Assembly: GCA_021234155.1 (NCBI GenBank)
Contig: JAJEKV010000073.1
Span: forward strand, 4,312,001 to 4,376,000
DNA length: 64,000 bases
Direction of reading: 5' to 3'
DNA from: Isoetes taiwanensis
Lineage: Eukaryota > Streptophyta > Lycopodiopsida > Isoetales > Isoetaceae
Positions within the stretch are counted from its first letter, which is position 1. Every line of letters starts with the position of its first letter. A program made the position numbers and the translations under genes. Below are positions 1 through 11,972 of the stretch, one piece after another. Under the pieces are notes generated by a model that ran no database searches, had not been told where the DNA came from, and saw only the letters and a program-made list of their open reading frames with translations.

Positions 1-641
1 AACTAGCAGGTCTGTGAAATGAGGATTTCCTGGCAATCAGGCCATCTTTCACTTTAGTTGGGGAATATGCACATTGGGTATTAAGCCAGTGCGTTGAGTT
101 TGCATCTTAACTTCGTAGAGTATTCTGTGGACAATTCACTCAAAACAGACATTGTATAGCATTAAAAAAAGGCTTTATGCCCTTTGAGCAAGCCTATGAG
201 CAATCTCATTTACATGGATTATGTAATTGAATCTGTAAAGCATAACCTGCATTGAAGGGCTATTATGAACTATAGACGTAAGTGCTTATTGCAGAAAACA
301 GGTGGTGATTAAAGTAGCAGTCTGGTTTCACTAAGGTATCTGCAAGCGAAGCAATGCTAATATCTTGATATGAAATAAGCTCTTGTCGAGTTTCTCCAGT
401 ACAAAAATGTATTTGGGTGATTGTAATGAACCATTCCAAAAATATGCAGCCCCTTTCTGTCTCTCTGATAAGGTTTAGATAAACTCTGAAGTGTGGGCAT
501 TAACACGAGAGCTATGTTACAAATTGTTATAATTAAATCTCTTGCATTATCTTTGCTGTTTTATAATGTAATCCAAGTTTGCCATTTCCTGGCTGGAAGG
601 TAGAATGTCTGACTAATGTATGCCTTCCACTGTTTTTGCAG
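1..641 (+). other. BTAF1 intron, 3' part
   Basis: No coding sequence is recognisable here. It is AT-rich and ends in a pyrimidine tract with an AG at 640-641, directly before the first BTAF1 exon in the window, so I read it as the tail of an intron whose donor lies left of the window. No repeat or mobile element was recognised in it. Confidence 0.7.
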
Positions 642-3600
642 TGTTATGCATTTGCTGGCAGAAATCTATTGTCAGCCTAAAGTAGTACCCCAATCATTGG
701 GAAATAAACAATCTAATGAAAGGCCAATTTTTGACCTGAATAAGGCCTTTGTGGAGGACCGGTATGATAGTATGGATTCAGTTGATAATCCATTTCTTCT
801 TTCTAATCTGGCTCCACGTTTATGGCCGTTTATGAGGCATAATATCTCATCAGTGCGACTCGCTGCGATACGTACACTGGTCTCTCCACCTTCCTTAATA
901 GTTCTTGTTTGTTTGTCTTTATAGAATTCAGCATGTAAAATTCATCTCCATTGGTGTTTTTCAGGAGAGGTTATTAGAGGCAGGCAATCTTGGTGATCAC
1001 AAGAAGTTTTGGGCGCTCCCTATACTAGGAGACATGGTTCGTGTGGTCTTCCAAAATTTGCTTATGGAGCCGAATGAGGAGATTTTGGAGTGTTCTGGAC
1101 GTGTCTGGAAGCTCCTCTTGCAGGTATACATATATAGATATATATGCTTTTTATTCAATGAGGTTCAAACTCTATTATGTTACTCCTATCAAGGAGGATC
1201 AAATTAATGGATCTCTAACTTCTTACGTGTGTAGTCCGCTCAAGAAAATGTGACGACTGAGGTGGACTTATATTTTTTGTCATGGTTGAAGCTTGCAAGC
1301 ACTTCATCTGGGTCACCTTTAGAAAATTCTAAGATGTTTTCTCCCAATATGTTGCCCCGCGGAAGTAGATGCAAAGCAGAAGCAAAGCTGAAAGCAGCTG
1401 GAAGCAATATCTCTGGGGGAAATATGTTGCACAGTCAGAGACAGAAGAATATTGACAATGCATTTGTTCCCAAGGTGGTCGTGGGCGCAGATGGTGAGAA
1501 ATCTGCGATACAGATGAGGGTTGTCACTTCATCAGCCTTGGGAGTTCTTTGTGCTACAGTTCCCGAGTCAACATTTGGGGTGATTGTCAATGGTTTATCT
1601 GAACTATTGGCTTCCCCTTCAGGAATTCAAAGACAGGTAATTTAAAAAGTGACACGTGGAGCAAGAGCCTAAGGTTTATGCCTTTGTAATAGTTAGTTCC
1701 ATTCTATGGCTTGTTCTGATTTAGTTTTATTAACGATTTTTATTTGTTTGGTTAGTTAACTTAATCTCCCATAGGGACTTTCTAAACATCAAGAAATATT
1801 TCTTTCTCAGGTTGCATCTCTTGTACTTGTCTCGTGGTTCAAAGAGTTAAGGGTTTGGCCAAAAGAGAAGCAGCTTCAAGCAGCTACTGCTTCCAAAGCC
1901 ATTTATGCACGCATACAAGAGCTCTTATCTATGACAGATCAACTGCCCACACCAAACTCACTGCTTCCTTATGCAGAATTAACTCGTACATATGCAAAAT
2001 TGAGGGGAGATGCTGGAGCATTTATTAAGCAAGCTGAGACAGTAGGTTGCTTTAAAAATTTGGTTGCAACTTCATTGCCATTGTTGGAAGGAATGAATGC
2101 GGAAGCTGCAATAGAATTAACGAAGACGTTTACACAAGAGGATACAAACGAGGTTGGATCAGTTGAGGATAAACAATGCTGGGACATGTTAGAATCAGGA
2201 AGGCAACGTGTCTTAGCTACGGCAGGCTATCTGCAATGCATACAGGTATTGTGCTACTTTGCAAGTTTTCTGAGGATTGTTTACCTTATTTTGTACAATT
2301 CCAGGATTTGATGATCTTTTATTCAGTGCTAATTAACTTTCTCACTCCCTTCCTCATTCTCTCGGCCCCCGTTCTTGAGCTACATATTGCGAATTAATCA
2401 CTGCACATTATCTATCTTGGCAGGTTAATCTACATTCAAGTGTTCTAGCATCATTGGCTGGAGCTGTAGTTTGGATGGGAGAATTGCCTACAAAGTTGAA
2501 TCCTATTATTAAGCCTTTAATGGCTTCAGTCAAACGGGAGCAGGTGATTTTTGTCCCTAGTAGAGTAACTCACGTTTGTTAGACATCTATTTAATTTTTT
2601 TTGAAATTCATGAAGAACTTTGGGTGCAGGAAGAAGTGCTGCAGCGATCTGCAGCGGAAGCATTGGCAGAAGTTATTGCACAATGCGTGGGGAGAAAACC
2701 TTGTCCGAATGAAAGGCTAATAAAAAACATCTCAACACTAATCTGTGCTGATCCATCTGAGACTCCAATTGCTACATCTGCAAATGCTTCATGGTTCAGT
2801 TTTGACGATGATGCAGCGGGCTCTATGAAGCCTCCAACTGGGCCAAGGGCAAAGGCTGAACTGGGTGTGGGGAATGATGAAAGAGCAAAGATCGAAGGAG
2901 CTATTACTAGACGCGGTGCAGAGCTGGCACTGCAATCACTCTGTGAAAAGTTTGAGGAACATGTTTTTGAGAAGCTTCCAAAACTCTGGGGCTGCATAAC
3001 GGAGGCAATTAAACCAGCAAGTTCTGATGAACTTGGCAGTTGTGTAGAAGAAGGGTCTTCAGTTTTACAGGCAGATGGAGAACCACAACCGCTTATTAAC
3101 AATTTGCAGGTATTGCTTGTCTGCATCCTGATCTGTGGGTATAACATAAATACTCTTTGTGGACTAACATGTCTTTTTATGCCAATACTATCTGGGTATT
3201 AGTTGTTTCTTTTCTTCTTGTCTCATTGTAGTTGTCTTATTTCCAGCTTATACGCTCAATTGCACCTTTTCTGGACAAGACTTTGCACTCTAGGGTTTTG
3301 TCTCTTCTACCTGCTATATTTGGCTGTGTTAGGCACAATCATGCTGCAGTTAGATTTGCTGCCGCAAAGTGCATTACTGCAATGGCTAAAACATTAATAG
3401 AGCCAGTGATGATAGCGGTTTTATCAAAAGGGATTCCAATGTTAGAAGATACATCTGTTGAAGCAAGGCAGGGTGGAGGAATGCTGGTGGCATCTCTTGT
3501 TGATGGTATTGGACTAGATTTGGTGCCTTATGCTCCTTTGCTTATTGTTCCATTGCTTGGGTGTATGAGTGATAGCAATCATATAGTTCGTCAAAATATT

Positions 3601-6600
3601 GCACACAGTTTTGCTGCTCTTGTTCCTCTTCTTCCTTTAGCTCGAGGTTTGCCACAGCCAGCTGGTCTTCAACAATTTCAAGCATCAAAAAATCTAGAAG
3701 ATAGTAGGTTTTTGGAGCAGTTGCTTGATAATAGAAGGGTAGATGATTACAAGCTTTCTGTGGAACTTAAGACAACATTACGCAGGTACACATTCTGTCA
3801 TTAGCAAATTTGAAATTAATTGCTTGCAATTATATCCCTATTAAATATTGTATTTCAGGTACCAGCAAGAAGGAATCAATTGGCTTGCATTTCTCAAGAG
3901 GTTCAAGTTGCATGGAATTCTTTGTGATGATATGGGCCTTGGTAAAACTATACAAGCATCAGCTGTACTTGCATCAGATATTGCTGAAAGGGCAAAAGAT
4001 GGCAGTTCATCAGAAACTGCAGATAGAAGCCCACTCCAATCTTTAGTTGTTTGTCCTTCTACGTTGGTTGGACACTGGGTTTATGAGATTGAGAAGTTTA
4101 TACCATTAGATGTACTGAAGCCCATGCAATATGTTGGTTCACCACAAGAACGTCTGCAGCTACGCGATCTTTTCGCCTCCCATAATTTGATAATAACATC
4201 TTATGATGTGCTACGTAAAGACATTGATGCTCTAAGTGAGATTGCGTGGAACTATTGTATACTTGATGAAGGCCACATTATTAAGAGTGCTAAATCAAAG
4301 ATTACTCTGTCCGTAAAACGACTCCAAGCAGAACATCGTTTGATATTAAGTGGCACCCCAATTCAGGTTAGTTTTGGCAAGCCCTTTGCATCCAATAATC
4401 AAAGTTTCGTGTGAATGTGGTTTGTACTCCAACAAGTTCATGAATGGCAGAACAATGTGCTGGAGCTCTGGTCTCTCTTTGACTTTTTGATGCCTGGTTT
4501 TCTTGGCTCGGAACGGCAGGTATGTACTTTCATAAGCGGAATTGTCGCAGCACATTTTCTTGAATTTCTTCGTGCTCTTTTGTGTGTATAAATAACATTC
4601 ACATTGCTTGCAGTTCCAAGCAACTTATGGGAAACCTTTATTAGCTGCCAGAGATCCTAAGTGCTCAGCGAAAGAAGCAGAAGCAGGTGTTTTAGCTATG
4701 GAGGCTTTACACAAGCAGGTAATGTCTTCTTTGAGCCTCGTTTCATCATATTTACAAAATTTCTGGACATCTCAGCTGTGAAATAGATGGTGGGATTATG
4801 AATCTTAAACATACAATTTTGCTATGACATCTGCTTTATAACAGAAATCAACCGTCGTGGCTGTTAAGAATTCGATAGAAAGAAATAGCTTAGTCTCTTT
4901 TCGGAACTGGCCACGAAGTACTGCCTGGCAGGGAACATGCAGCCCTGTACCAATAAATCTACTAGATCAACATGGCCAGTGATCCAATGGTTTCTTCATT
5001 CAATCTGATTAAAAAATTAAATCAAGAGCCGTAGGGGATATGGGACCCTTGCAAGAGGGCATTTTCCTCTTCATCATTTAGCAATAACTAAAATAGACAA
5101 AAAAAACATAAATACAATGCTATTTGGGATAAGTTCTGATATTAGCTCAGCTTTTGATCCCTTGCTTCCATGTCTTCTCTTTTGTAACGACTGCTTTTGT
5201 ATTGAGCATTTAATTCTTTTGGAAACTGCTAACGACACCGGATCAGGGCACTCCCTTTCTTTTGTGGTTCCTCCACATTATCTTCCTGCTGTAGCTCTTA
5301 AGCAAATAGGACTTCCACTCTTCCTGCTCTTTGAAGGCTTTGAAAAATTTCAGAACTGCCAATACTGTGAATGAACTGCAGCTGCCAGGAATGGCCATAC
5401 AAGGAAGTTAAGGGCATTATTCAAGGCTCATACAGCACCCTCTCCATGATGACCACAGCAAGTTGCTCCACAAGTCCTGTCCTGATCATTCTAATATGCA
5501 TCTGTGGCTACAAGCACGGCAAACGTTTGAATGCAGCAGCATTATCCCTCTGCCTTGAATCAACCACCCCAAACACCAAGCAGGAGGGTTGTTCCAACGA
5601 TGGAAGAAGTTTATATGACAATTATCCATTATTTTCGAAAGATTTAAAACATGGAAACAAATTTTATATAATCCTCCATGCTCTGAACTCAATTAAAGCT
5701 GTGTTACAGTACTTTCGTGTTTTCCATATCAAATGTTACTTTGTACTTCTATGCTTGCTTCCTATGTGGTTGTTGAGCATTATCTGCATACAGAGTTGCA
5801 ATATTTGGCATGTAGCTTGGGATTTCATACAGTTTGGTCTCTCCATCTGCCACTAGGACAACTAATGTTCATCTCTTTTGTCTCTCCATCTCTTTTGTAA
5901 AGGTTATGCCATTCCTGTTGCGGCGGACAAAAGAGGAAGTTTTATCAGATCTGCCTCCAAAGATTATTCAGGATCGTTATTGCGACCTGAGCCCTCTGCA
6001 GTTGAGGCTTTATGAGAATTTCTCTCGATCTCAAGCAAAAAAAGAAGTGGCAAATTTGGTGAAGGCTTATGGCAATTTGGACACGCCAGATTCTCGACCT
6101 ATATCTGGTGGTGCATCTACTCATGTTTTCCAGGTGAGCTGTTTGATATATTCCTTATGATGCACTACATCATGGCGCATTTACAAATACTGATTTCTTT
6201 GGGGGGCTGCTGCAGGCATTACAATACCTTCGTAAGCTTTGCAGCCATCCTTTGCTTGTTCTAAATGAGTTGCATGGTCAGAGTGCCTCTGACATTTTGG
6301 AGAGTCTTTCTGAGGAGAACAAGGCAGACCTACATGATCTGCAACATGCACCAAAACTTCTTGCATTGCGTGAAATCCTTGAGGAATGTGGGATAGGATT
6401 ACAGTCTGTTGGAACTGAGTGTGGTGGAACAGGTCAACATCGTGTTCTGGTTTTCGCACAGCTCAAGGCATGAATGCTGCCTATCTACCATTGTGTTCTT
6501 GTTGTGGTTAAATTTTGTTTTAATAGTGAGGCTTCTGATTGCAGAGTTTTTTGGATATTATTGAGAAAGATCTGTTCCATTCCCATATGAAAGGGTATGT

Positions 6601-9600
6601 ATGCATTTAATCTTTGACAGGGGCATTATTTTACCTTTGACCTGATCCCATTCCCCTTACCTCACGTTTTTCTTCCCTTTGCAGGGTAACATATTTGCGA
6701 CTGGATGGTTCTGTAGAAAGTGACAAGCGGTTTGATATTGTCAAAACATTTAATTCAGACCCTACTATTGACGTTCTCTTGCTCACCACACATGGTTAGT
6801 AGTTAATGCAGTATGCAACTCAGTCTTTGACTGGTTTTTTTCAACATTATGTGTTGGTATGCAGTTGGTGGGCTTGGCTTGAACCTTACAGCAGCAGACA
6901 CAGTCGTGTTTGTGGAACACGACTGGAATCCTATGCGTGATCTGCAGGTATAAGTTCTAATATCAAACCGCTGTATCCATTGTGTTGTGTAACCCATGTG
7001 ATTGTCAGTTTGTTTTGTATGCTTGGTCCTGTAGCATTACATAATAGCCTTGACAATGAAAAGCCTTTTGACTGACAGGTAGCATTATCTAATAGCCTAA
7101 CTCCAGCATATTTTTCCAGTCTTAGGCAGCATCTTCTAGTAGGATGTCACATAAAATCTCCTAAGAGTCCTTATTCAGGACCAACATCTTTGACATGTAT
7201 TTTCATGGTGTTAATATCTGTTAGAATAGGATGATGACTGTGCATGCTGAGTCACCATCTGTTGCTAACATAGCATCACTATATATTCCATAATCCCGCC
7301 TCACTAGATAATTCTTCTCTAGGAGCTTACGCTTCATGCTGGCCATCTTTTTCTATCCCTTCAAAGTCATAGACCACTAACATGATATCAGAGCCTCTTT
7401 GGAGGAAATGGTTAGTGCCAGTTTTTTTCTTTTGGGTCTGAAGCTTAGGTTCCTAGGCATTGGTCGGAAGTGCTGTGGCCATCTATTTGGCTGGATCAGA
7501 ATTTGGAGGTGTTTGCTGCAATTTGCAAGCATTTGGGATTATTTCTTGCTAAGATTTGCAAGAAAGGTTGATAATAAGACAGGATTGTCTTGACTTTGAG
7601 AATTCTTTATCAAGATTTGTGACTGGAAGTACTGTGGATATCTATTTGGCTGGATTAGAAGAATTCGAAGGTGTTTGCTGCAATTTGCAAGCATTTGGGA
7701 TTATTTCTTACTAACATTTGTAAGAAAAGGGTGTTTGTAAGACAGGATTCTCTTGACTTTGAGAACTTTTATCAAGATTTGTGGATCTGTACATTTTTTG
7801 GTTGTAGAGGGCCAGAAATGAGGTGCAGATTCAATTATGATTCAATTGGTGCATCTTTTTTCATATTGGGGAATTTTGTAAATTGTGCAAACATAGGGCT
7901 AGACTCGGAGTCTTGCAAATTTGACAAAATTGGGCAAGCACAAGGAGTAGACTGGCAGTTTTGCAAATTGGACAGGTACAGTGCCTGGAAGAACTGATGT
8001 CGATTCTCAAGATTGGTGTGATTTTGCTGTATTTTTTTTTATCTCAGGTCTATGTGAGTTTGGTGACGATTTGGTTGGATCTTGTCATATCTGATCAGTT
8101 AAAGAATCCTGATGTTATTTTTGTGATCGGATCTGGATCAGCAGTATGTGGATTGTCTTCTATTTGAATGGTGACTGGGCAGAGGAACCGGCAATTTGGT
8201 CGGACGATTTTTTTTTCTTGCCGAGCTATTGTTGGGAAAAGTAAAAAAGTCTTTGCATGCAGGATCTAGTTCTGCAACAAGATAGGTGTATTGAGCAGTC
8301 AAGTAGGAATTGTTTCGTAGGTTATTTATGTGGTACGTTTTGTTACATCTACAAGTTGCATCAACATTTGGCATGATATGTTGTTCTGGAACTGGAGTTC
8401 TGGAGTAGAGCTGTCAGTTTGTGCACAAGACATCGAATAGCAAGAACAGCAAATTGTTAAACATGTTACATGCTTCGTCAATACAGCCTCCCTCGAATAG
8501 CAAAAACAAGGGGTTTGAAAAGGTGTTTCATAATCTTAATTCAAGATTGGCAGATTGTCTAATTCGTGTTGAATTGTTCGCTACTGTGTTGTTCTTGGGT
8601 TAAATCTGTGGTCACAGACTCGTCCAACTCTGTAATTCCAAAGTTCTCATCATTTTAATAGTTGGAGTCTGCTGAGTGGATCTATGGACTTCTATGGGCA
8701 GATACCATTAGCAGAGGATTGGCTTCATTTAATTTTTAAGATTATTCTACGGAATATTTTCATGCAAAAGCTTCTTTTTATGGACAAGAACATTTGGATA
8801 CTGTCATTGGGAAATATACACGACTAGAAGCATAAGACAAGCAAAAGTTTGATTCTATAGCTGAAATTTCCTTGAGTACTATCCACCTAGCAATTGATAC
8901 AGAAATACATCCTTGGGTATTGGATATTTTCTCTAGTTCCAAGGCACCATGGGGCTGTTTACAGTCCAAGTTTGATCACATTTATTTGGAAATTTCTGTG
9001 ATTCATGATGATCAGTCTGGTGATTCTTTTGGTCACTCATGTTTGGCATGCAGTTGTAGAAGAGAGAGATGAAGAGAGGCCATTTCTTCAAATTTTCAAG
9101 TGATAAGGTCCATTTCAAATATCATAATGGTAGTATAGATGCATTATTGGACATAATAATATCCTAACGCCAATGCTGTATGCACCTTTTAGAGGATTTG
9201 ATGTTTTGACATTATCTTAGTAGTAGTAGTCCATAGAAATGAGTATTATGACAATACTGCTGAAAGAGAATTCTATACAGAGTGTGCTGTAACATGGTGG
9301 AGAGAAGACCCGTCTATCATACTTGGGTTTCTAACGAATTTATAAAGAATCCCCCCATCTTGTGGATATGCATGGCATTATTGAGTCTAAGCTATTTTGC
9401 AGGCAATGGACCGAGCTCATCGGCTTGGTCAGCGTAGAGTGGTGAATGTGCATCGGCTTATCATGCGTGGAACTTTAGAAGAGAAAGTTATGAGTCTTCA
9501 GCGTTTTAAGCTTTCAATAGCTGCATCTGTTATAAATGCCGAGAACGCAAGTCTAAATTCTATGGATACGACACAGTTGCTTGATCTATTTACTGTATCT

Positions 9601-9836
9601 GGAGCACACAAGAAGGCATGTTTTGCAAGTTTGTATGCAACATTTCTTTATCCTTTTCCTGACGTTTATAAAATTTTCAGGCTGCTAAGCCAAGTATTGA
9701 AGAAGGTGAAGACTCAACAGGTCCCAATGGGAAAGGCTTGAAGGCAATGCTTTCTTCCTTGGAAGAGTTGTGGGATCAGTCCCAGTACAGTGAAGAATAT
9801 AATCTCAGCCAGTTCGTTGCTCGGTTGAAGGATTAA
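642..9836 (+). CDS. BTAF1: BTAF1/MOT1-type TBP-associated Snf2 ATPase, 3' 17 exons (5' end outside window)
   Basis: BTAF1 (yeast Mot1) is a nuclear ATPase that strips TBP from DNA. Exons: 642-879, 965-1123, 1235-1636, 1811-2245, 2424-2543, 2630-3109, 3247-3785, 3859-4366, 4451-4519, 4614-4718, 5903-6133, 6216-6467, 6545-6594, 6685-6794, 6865-6947, 9403-9615, 9681-9836. All phases agree, giving about 1,383 codons of a family of roughly 2,050. The first seven exons encode the helical HEAT-repeat part. From 3859 the Snf2 core shows motif I DDMGLGKT (3926-3949), motif II as DEGH (4264-4275), which is normal for this family, SGTPIQ, then [22 protein letters not shown] and [10 protein letters not shown]. 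The C-terminus ends with a TAA at 9834. The introns after 6467 and after 9615 have GC donors. No frameshift or internal stop is seen, so it is probably functional. The exon ends rest on reading frame and family similarity, not on transcripts. Confidence 0.95.
4719..5902 (+). other. BTAF1 intron, 1.18 kb
   Basis: A GT donor follows exon 4614-4718 and the acceptor AG is at 5901-5902. Two fairly long open frames occur inside (about 5117-5374 and 5371-5856). They lack recognisable domains and fall within the intron, so I treat them as chance ORFs. No transposon ends were recognised. Confidence 0.75.
6468..6544 (+). other. GC-AG intron of BTAF1 (first)
   Basis: The exon ends ...CTCAAG and the next bases are GCATGA, so the donor is GC. 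Reading through meets TGA at once. The acceptor is at 6543-6544, and the joined product gives the family sequence QLK-SFLDII in phase 0. No GT donor nearby keeps the frame. Length is 77 bp. Confidence 0.85.
7219..7395 (+). mobile_element. Short LTR plus primer-binding site inside BTAF1 intron
   Basis: The block 7219-7382 begins TGTTAG and ends CTAACA, the inverted TG...CA ends typical of an LTR. It is followed at once by TGATATCAGAGCC (7383-7395), one base off the initiator tRNA-Met primer site seen intact at 53464. A 164-bp LTR would fit a TRIM or a decayed copia element. I did not find the matching 3' LTR, so the boundaries are tentative. Confidence 0.55.
7466..7790 (+). repeat. Diverged tandem duplication, about 158-165 bp x 2
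   Basis: Two adjacent units (from about 7466 and 7624) share the series ggaagt.ctgtgg, atctatttggctgga, tttgctgcaatttgcaagc and gacaggatt.tcttgactt. It lies in the internal part of the LTR-bearing insertion. Confidence 0.75.
9616..9680 (+). other. GC-AG intron of BTAF1 (second, last intron)
   Basis: The exon ends ...CACAAGAAG and is followed by GCATGT. The acceptor TTTTCAG ends at 9680. Joining in phase 0 gives an open reading to TAA at 9834. GT candidates at 9619 and 9629 would put the next exon into a frame with a stop within three codons. Length is 65 bp. Confidence 0.85.
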
Positions 9837-10344
9837 CACTAACAAATATGTCTAATAGCAACCAGTAACCTCGCTTTCCTTAAAATCATGGGAGCCCCTG
9901 AATTTTTTTATTTACACAGTTTGTGTTATATATCAAGGCCAGGACTTCAGGATGGAGCTGTAGTGGAGACAACCTCACATAACTTGGAGACCCAAAGTTT
10001 TCACGAGGGATCTCCTCTAAGGGTTCCACACAGGCAACTCATCTTACCCTGAAACAGTTGCATTGTCATAATGGATGCATCTTCGGCATGCAGCAAGGGA
10101 GCCCTGAATAAAGATTCGATCTGGAGCAGTCAAGCATATTTGAGCATATGCAGTATATCCCACCTTGTACATTTATCTTTCTGTAAATAACCGATTTTTT
10201 TCACCATTAAATGTGAGCTCTGTATAAAGTTTCGGCAGCATCTCTCTCTCTCTCTCTGAATTGGGTACTAAAGCTCAAACTCCATATGACATGCTGCTTG
10301 TAGAATGTGACATGATGCCACTAGAGGCTGAAGCCTAATACAAA
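9837..10344 (+). other. BTAF1 3' UTR and downstream spacer
   Basis: Non-coding sequence after the BTAF1 stop. A canonical AATAAA polyadenylation signal is at 10107-10112, and a (TC)n run follows at 10240-10258. No other feature was seen before the LINE remnant. Confidence 0.6.
10240..10258. repeat. (TC)n microsatellite
   Basis: An uninterrupted run of TC dinucleotides, about nine units, just downstream of the BTAF1 3' UTR. Confidence 0.9.
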
Positions 10345-11006
10345 ATGCTTACATATCTTTCTAAGTTGCTATTTGACATGCCAGAAGATAGTTTACCAAG
10401 ACTAGCACTAGAAGAGACAAGAGATAAGGGATGGTACTCAGATATTATAGAATGGGTGAAGAAATGGGGAATGGACATTCATGGTATACGAGAGAATAAG
10501 GAAAATATAAGAGGGTGGGTGCACGAGCACCTCATTAGAAGAAATTGGAGAGTTCCGGAAACGGAAAAACATTTTTACAGACAATATATAAATCCCACTC
10601 TCCAAGAGGCCAAATACCTCAAGGAAGGTGTGTCTTTTGGTGCCAGACAGATGATAAGCAGGATGCGGCTTAGCTCCCATAGGCTTGGGGTCGAAGTGAA
10701 TTGAGATTTTGCAAAGTATGCAGTATGGAAGAAGTTGAGGATGAACTACATGTCATCGTAAAATGTCCGTCATATTCAAGAATTCGAGATAAGCATAGGA
10801 TTCATTCAAACTCTTTGCTGGAATTCTTTGATATGCCTGGGCAGCATATTGAGAAATACTTGAAGGAAATATTGACACAGAGAGAACAGTTACTGAGTAT
10901 TGAAGATTGTGGTGTTATAAACGATGAGAGATGGGAAGAGTCTAATGCATTCTTGTCAGAAGATGCATTAGAGGATATCTTTTATAACGTTGAGTGTGTA
11001 CATTGA
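10345..11006 (+). pseudogene. LINE (non-LTR retrotransposon) ORF2 C-terminal remnant
   Basis: Two overlapping frames (10345-10704 and 10701-11006) give one polypeptide-like segment broken by a frameshift near 10690-10700. The second part starts RFCKVC and continues ...DELHVIVKCPSY, i.e. C-x2-C-x9-H-x4-C. This is the zinc-binding motif found downstream of reverse transcriptase in many LINEs. The preceding segment is rich in W, R and K, like the thumb/connection region. Reverse transcriptase and endonuclease domains are absent here. It is a 5'-truncated, dead copy just downstream of BTAF1 and in the same orientation. The assignment rests on the motif pattern only. Confidence 0.65.
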
Positions 11007-11605
11007 TCGTCTCATAGGCCTGGTGGTCTACAGACGTAATAAATACAACATATCATTTTATCTCCCTCTCCCTCTCCCTCTCCCTCCCATATATCTCATA
11101 ACAGTACTTCTTTTGCCACATAAATGTTGCAGAGTTCGTATATTTATTAGTCTCTCTCTCTCATCCATGTATCTCATAACAGTACTTCTTTTGCCACATA
11201 AATGTTGCAGAGTCCATATATATTTATTAGAAGAGTAAAAATCCTAATTGTCATACATTAGATGCTTAAATTCTTAAGCTAAATGTAAAACTTGGAGCTA
11301 TGCTTTTCATAATACATGGCGAAATTTATCTTTTAAAGTAGCAATTAAGTAAAGTATCGGAATAGAAAGCATTGATTGGATTGGTGAGATTCCTATCAAC
11401 ATTGCCACATTTATTCAATTGGTAATGCCATGCCTTGTGCAACTTTTCAAATCTCTATCCAACATTTCTTGATGGGGTTTTTTCTTACAAACCAAATAGG
11501 TTGACAAATGTCATGTGTCAAACATGACTCATTTTCCAATTCGGCTTTCGATGTTCCCTCATTCTCAGTGTCATTCTAGTAGGTAAAAAAGCAAGTATTC
11601 TTGGT
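11007..11605. repeat. Spacer with (CTCCCT)n tract and a 78-bp direct repeat
   Basis: A short CTCCCT-rich tract lies at about 11061-11088. A segment of about 63 bp containing ctcataacagtacttctttt occurs at 11088-11150 and again at 11165-11230, so the period is about 78 bp. The rest, 11231-11590, shows no gene. The last 15 bases are the left target-site duplication of the next element. Confidence 0.7.
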
Positions 11606-11957
11606 ATGGTTAAAGATTATTGGTCTGGTTGAGGCTAATAACCAAAAATGCGTGACCGAGGCTGTATGTTCGAGGCCAGATATTTGCACGTAAGGCCGAG
11701 GCCCGCTAGGGCCGAAGGCTGGGCCGAGGCCTTACATGCAAATATCTGGCCAAGGACATACAACCGAGGCCACACATTTTTGGTTATCAGCCGAGGCAGA
11801 GACCGATAACCACCTTATCGGGATGATAACTAATTATCTCCTAGTACTGATAACTAGTTATCATTCCTAGGAGTGATAACTTAATTATCGGACTCTCCCT
11901 TTACACTAGAGTCCGATAAGGTATAAGCAACCCCTAGGAGCGTGGTCCCCTCTTTTT
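11606..11957. mobile_element. 352-bp foldback/SINE-like insertion with 15-bp TSDs
   Basis: The perfect direct repeat gcaagtattcttggt flanks it at 11591-11605 and 11958-11972, marking a target-site duplication. Inside, about 70-bp arms form an imperfect inverted repeat (roughly 11631-11703 against 11721-11792, sharing agatatttgca and taaccaaaaatg). A second smaller palindrome follows (about 11812-11921, accttatcgg with ccgataaggt). The motif GGCCGAGGC recurs. A 15-bp TSD and a T-run at the 3' edge suit LINE-mediated insertion. GTTCGAGGCC near 11670 resembles a Pol III B box, but no convincing A box or poly(A) is present, so a SINE assignment is only a suggestion. Confidence 0.6.
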
Positions 11958-11972
11958 GCAAGTATTCTTGGT

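Larger units (their letters stand above)
6948..9402 (+). other. BTAF1 large intron, 2.46 kb, with retroelement remnants
   Basis: The intron lies between exons 6865-6947 (donor GTATAA) and 9403-9615 (acceptor TTTTGCAG). It contains a short LTR-like block with a tRNA-Met primer-binding site (7219-7395), a diverged tandem duplication of about 160 bp (7466-7790), and a 1.16-kb stretch (7509-8664) that recurs at 18359-19514. The rest, 8665-9400, shows nothing recognisable. Confidence 0.8.

Noticed and set aside
2608-3147. 179-codon ORF on the minus strand
   Set aside because: It lies exactly antisense to a BTAF1 exon and has no recognisable domain; a shadow frame.
5117-5856. Two ORFs of 85 and 161 codons inside a BTAF1 intron
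   Set aside because: No domain, low-complexity composition, and the flanking exons join perfectly without them.
11606-11957. Definite SINE call
   Set aside because: Only a weak B-box-like match; no convincing A box and no poly(A) tail.
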